Below, piece after piece: positions 61,079 to 64,000 of a stretch of DNA of 64,000 nt. Made by a program: the position numbers and the translations under genes. Origin of the DNA: Ferruginibacter yonginensis (lineage in GTDB: Bacteria; Bacteroidota; Bacteroidia; Chitinophagales; Chitinophagaceae); NCBI RefSeq assembly GCF_042651465.1, contig NZ_JBHSCZ010000001.1, positions 62,001 through 126,000 of the forward strand, in the 5' to 3' direction. Below the pieces are notes generated by a model. The model did no database searches. It was given only the letters and a program-made list of their open reading frames with translations, and was not told the DNA's origin. Positions within the stretch are counted from its first letter, which is position 1; each line of letters starts with the position of its first letter.

Positions 61079-62347
61079 ATGCAAATTAGGTTTCGCCTTA
61101 CTGTATTGAGTTTTCTTCAGTTTTTTGTTTGGGGTATATGGCTGATATCTTTAGGTGGATATATGTTTATTAACTTCAATAATCCGGTTGATCCTAATTT
61201 GGGGTTTAAAATTGGTAGCACTTACGGTACAATGGGTTGGGCATCATTATTTATGCCTGCTATTGTAGGTATTTTGGCTGATAAATATATTAGGGCTGAA
61301 ATATTATTAGCTATTTGCCATTTTGCAGCTGCTATAAGTTTGTATTATGCTAGTACAGTAACCACTGCAACAGATATGATCACTGCCATTTTTATGGTAA
61401 GCTGTTTTTATATGCCCACCATATCGTTGAGCAATTCAATATCGTACAGTTTGCTCACCAAACATAATTACGATGTTCAAAAATCATTTGCGCCTATAAG
61501 GGTTTGGGGTACTGTAGGTTTTATAGTGGCAGAGTGGGCCGTTGATTTATTAGGTTGGACGCAGAACAATACCCAGTTTTACTTTGCGGCAGCAGCAGAA
61601 GTTTGTGTTGCCTTGTATTGTTTTAGTTTACCTAAAATTGAAACAATTAAAAGCACTGAAAAAAAATCATTTGTTACACGATTGGGGCTTGATGCTTTTT
61701 CATTGTTTAAAAACCCAACTATGTTGGTGTTCTTTTTATTTGCCATGTTGCTTGGGGCGGCCCTGCAAATTACCAACATGTTTGGCAACCCATTTTTAGG
61801 TGATTTTGGTAAAAACGCTTTGTATGCTGATAGTTTTGCGGTGAAACATAGTAATATTCTTATATCGCTATCGCAGATATCAGAAACACTCTTCATATTA
61901 GCGATTCCTTTTTTCTTAAAAAGATTTGGTATTAAACAAGTAATGCTCATTAGTATGGTGGCTTGGGTATTACGTTTTGGCTTATTCGGCATCGGTAATC
62001 CTGGTGCTGGGTTATCGTTTTTAGTATTATCAATGATTGTTTACGGTATGGCATTCGATTTCTTCAACATATCAGGTTCATTGTTTGTTGATAAAGAAGC
62101 TAAGCCAGAAATTAGGGCTAGTGCACAAGGTTTGTTCATGTTAATGACCAATGGTTTGGGTGCAATATTAGGAGGTGCTTTTGCTGGTAAAGTGGTGGAT
62201 GTGTTTACGGATGCTACTGGTAATAAAGATTGGCCTTCAATATGGTACAGCTTTGCAGGGTACGCATTGTTGCTAGCTATATTGTTCCCTTTAGTATTTA
62301 AGTACAAGCATCGTAAAGATGCTATACCTGATACATTATCGCATTAA
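61079..62347 (+). CDS. NupG-like nucleoside:H+ symporter (MFS)
   Basis: The 422-residue transporter has twelve hydrophobic helices and the pattern of the nucleoside:H+ symporter family (MQIRFRLTVLSFLQFFVWGIWLISLG, MGWASLFMPAIVGILADKYI, ISYSLL, FAPIRVWGTVGFI, EIRASAQGLFMLMTNGLGA). It would import nucleosides with protons. A long palindrome follows it. Confidence 0.9.
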   Translation: MQIRFRLTVLSFLQFFVWGIWLISLGGYMFINFNNPVDPNLGFKIGSTYGTMGWASLFMPAIVGILADKYIRAEILLAICHFAAAISLYYASTVTTATDMITAIFMVSCFYMPTISLSNSISYSLLTKHNYDVQKSFAPIRVWGTVGFIVAEWAVDLLGWTQNNTQFYFAAAAEVCVALYCFSLPKIETIKSTEKKSFVTRLGLDAFSLFKNPTMLVFFLFAMLLGAALQITNMFGNPFLGDFGKNALYADSFAVKHSNILISLSQISETLFILAIPFFLKRFGIKQVMLISMVAWVLRFGLFGIGNPGAGLSFLVLSMIVYGMAFDFFNISGSLFVDKEAKPEIRASAQGLFMLMTNGLGAILGGAFAGKVVDVFTDATGNKDWPSIWYSFAGYALLLAILFPLVFKYKHRKDAIPDTLSH

Positions 62348-62370
62348 AATAATTAAACAATAATCTATAA

Positions 62371-62410
62371 AATTACAAGAGGCGTTTCATTTGAAACGCC
62401 TCTTGTAATT
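62371..62410. terminator. Long palindrome between convergent transporter and thioredoxin genes
   Basis: 19-bp perfect arms (62371-62389, 62392-62410) around TT; no long T-run, but the stem is stable and placed where a shared terminator is expected. Confidence 0.75.
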
Positions 62411-62427
62411 ACATTATGCTGTAGTTA

Positions 62428-62745
62428 TTAAATATGAGCTTCAATTTTCTTTACGAAATTTGATTTAGGTTGTGCACCTACTAATTTATCAACTACTTCA
62501 CCGTTTTTAATAAACAAAATCGCTGGTATGCTGGTAATGCCATATTGCATTGATACTTGTGGATTTTGGTCAACGTTTAATTTACCTACGTTTACTTTAC
62601 CTGCATATTCAGTTGCTAATTCTGAAATAACTGGACCAATAGCCCTGCATGGACCACACCATTCTGCCCAAAAATCTACTACGGTTAATTTATCTGAACT
62701 GATTACATCAGTTGAAAAGTTTGCATCTGTGAATTCTAGTGCCAT
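62428..62745 (-). CDS. trxA: Thioredoxin
   Basis: The 105-residue protein (start at MALEFTDANF; two more Met are possible upstream) has the active site WCGPC at residues 29-33, the cis-Pro loop GITSIPAILF and the usual length. It reduces protein disulfides in the cytoplasm. On the minus strand TAGATTTG at 62804-62797 matches a -7 element, with no clear -33. Confidence 0.95.
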   Translation of the reverse strand: MALEFTDANFSTDVISSDKLTVVDFWAEWCGPCRAIGPVISELATEYAGKVNVGKLNVDQNPQVSMQYGITSIPAILFIKNGEVVDKLVGAQPKSNFVKKIEAHI

Positions 62746-62879
62746 AATATTCAATTTTTAATTTATTGTAAAAGGCTTTCGCCAATAAGTTTTGTACAAA
62801 TCTATAACCACAAATTTTAATTGCAGTATTGACATATCCACAATGGTGGAATAAGTGCATCATAATGCAAAAAAGTCAG

Positions 62880-64000
62880 CTATGCTGTCATTACGCTTAC
62901 GCCAATATCAATTCGGTTGTTTAAAAAGCTGATTAAATCATCATTGAGTGTAAAATTATTTTTCATGGTGTATAAGTTGGCTTTTACACCTTCAACAGCA
63001 TCGGTAACTTGAAATTTCAATACAGCGGTGCCAGGGTTATTTTGTACATTATGTTCAATAAAATCAATAAAATGTTCTGTAACAGCTTCTGGCGCTACTT
63101 CTATTTTTACTTCTTTGGTTATGGTTGATTTGATGGTTTCAAGTAAATGTAATTTGCTTATTTTAAACTCATAGTTATCTGTATTGAAACGAGTTTTAAA
63201 AGCACCTTCTATCATGATGATGATGCCTTTGTCAAAATAATCATTGTATCGGTTATAATCTTCTGAAAACAAAGCAAATTCAGCTTTGCCACTATAATCT
63301 TCTATGCTCAAAATACCGAAATTTTTACCCGTTTTGGTTACACGATGTTGCCCATCTGTTACCAAACCTGCTAGTCTAAATGTTTTAGTAGTTGGTGGAA
63401 CACCGTTCGATAAATTATTTTTTACCTCTAAAAAATCAGCAATGGAATCAATATTATAATAGGCTAATTCAAATTTAAAATTATCGAGTGGGTGGCCACT
63501 CATGTACATACCGGTAACTTCTTTTTCAAAATTTAATTTCTCAATTAATTGCCATTCATCGCAATTCGCCAATTTTGGCGGCATAATTTCTGGCATTTGC
63601 AAATCGCCAAACAGCGTATTGGCAGCACCTGCGGCTTGCGATTGGTAAACGGCACCAAATTTTGCAATTTTTTCAAGCGCCATTACATCACCCGGTGCTT
63701 GAAATAAATATTGGGCCCTGTGCATATCAGTAAAGCCATCAAAAGCGCCACTGTAAATTAAACTCTCCAATGTTTTTTTACTTACAGCTCTGAGGTTCAC
63801 TCTTTTTACCAAATCAAAAATGTTGGTGAATTTGCCATTTTTATTACGTTCTTCAATAATACTTTCAATAGCATTTTCACCTACGCCTTTCATTCCACTA
63901 AATCCAAACCGAATTTGCCCTAGTTCATTTACGGCAAAACCATTTTGCGATTCATTAATATCAGGCCCTAACACTTTAATACCCATACGTTTACACTCCT
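62880..64000 (-). CDS. dnaE: DNA polymerase III alpha subunit, C-terminal part (partial)
   Basis: The frame is open from the right edge to the stop at 62880. It begins ECKRMGIKVLGPDINES, the finger/helix-hairpin-helix region of bacterial DnaE, followed by the HhH (GKFTNIFDLVKRVNLRAVSKKTLESLIYSGAFD), an OB-fold (TFRLAGLVTDGQHRVTKTGKNFGILSIEDYSG) and the C-terminal domain. The polymerase palm is outside the window. It is the catalytic subunit of the replicative polymerase. Confidence 0.94.
   Translation of the reverse strand, partial: ECKRMGIKVLGPDINESQNGFAVNELGQIRFGFSGMKGVGENAIESIIEERNKNGKFTNIFDLVKRVNLRAVSKKTLESLIYSGAFDGFTDMHRAQYLFQAPGDVMALEKIAKFGAVYQSQAAGAANTLFGDLQMPEIMPPKLANCDEWQLIEKLNFEKEVTGMYMSGHPLDNFKFELAYYNIDSIADFLEVKNNLSNGVPPTTKTFRLAGLVTDGQHRVTKTGKNFGILSIEDYSGKAEFALFSEDYNRYNDYFDKGIIIMIEGAFKTRFNTDNYEFKISKLHLLETIKSTITKEVKIEVAPEAVTEHFIDFIEHNVQNNPGTAVLKFQVTDAVEGVKANLYTMKNNFTLNDDLISFLNNRIDIGVSVMTA

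Overview
The window is an AT-rich chromosomal segment from a member of the Bacteroidota, most likely a Chitinophagaceae-type organism. The evidence is: a type IX secretion (T9SS) adhesin with a gliding-motility-type C-terminal domain next to a PorP/SprF protein; the Bacteroidota form of the LptD/OstA/MCE envelope genes; menaquinone synthesis by the futalosine route (mqnE); promoters that fit the Bacteroidota -33 TTG / -7 TAnnTTTG pattern; and families such as DUF4394 and DUF2805 that are common in that phylum. No insertion sequence, prophage, CRISPR array or rRNA was found. There is one tRNA (Arg, TCT). Both ends cut a gene: hisB on the left, dnaE on the right.

Layout. 1-4440: histidine operon hisG-hisD-hisC-hisB on the minus strand, preceded by a His-rich leader peptide, an intrinsic terminator and a good promoter, i.e. 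a classical attenuator. 4449-6807: a NUMOD4/HNH-like protein, an intergenic stretch with a long inverted repeat and a GC-rich island, then prfB with its programmed +1 frameshift. 6846-10131: P5C dehydrogenase and two tandem GLPGLI-like secreted paralogs with a small helical protein. 10317-11930: a HipB/HipA kinase toxin-antitoxin pair. 11987-15785: pyrimidine genes (pyrR, pyrB, pyrE) mixed with coaD, a hotdog thioesterase and a NUDIX gene. 15830-17479: small secreted and lipoprotein genes. 18213-25104: a 1931-residue adhesin with its PorP/SprF partner. 25267-27555: a membrane protein/XRE regulator pair and a duplicated DUF4394 lipoprotein.

27677-35726 is all on the minus strand: a photolyase-like FAD protein with DUF2805 and a flavin reductase, a BlaI/M56 (BlaR1-like) signalling pair with two predicted operators, an ABC ATPase without a permease, a secreted protein, and the membrane pyrophosphatase HppA. 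35999-37887 is the least explained part: a protein made of eleven 7-residue repeats with an invariant His, a helical protein of unknown function and a lipoprotein. 38065-42899: a CDP-alcohol phosphatidyltransferase, a proline-iminopeptidase-like lipoprotein, and an aldehyde dehydrogenase/DUF779/AraC module. 43250-49384: the Prc protease, DinB, a subtilase and an ALDH7-type dehydrogenase.

49483-56056 is an outer-membrane biogenesis cluster (OstA-like, MCE/MlaD, cell-wall amidase, and divergent LptD). It is followed by plsC, ung, tRNA-Arg, an OmpA-type porin with thrombospondin type-3 repeats, mqnE, a nucleoside transporter, thioredoxin and dnaE. Most of the window is core metabolism and envelope biology. 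The best candidates for something undescribed are the His-heptad repeat gene with its helical neighbour, the photolyase-like operon, and several regulatory sites that can be read directly from the DNA.
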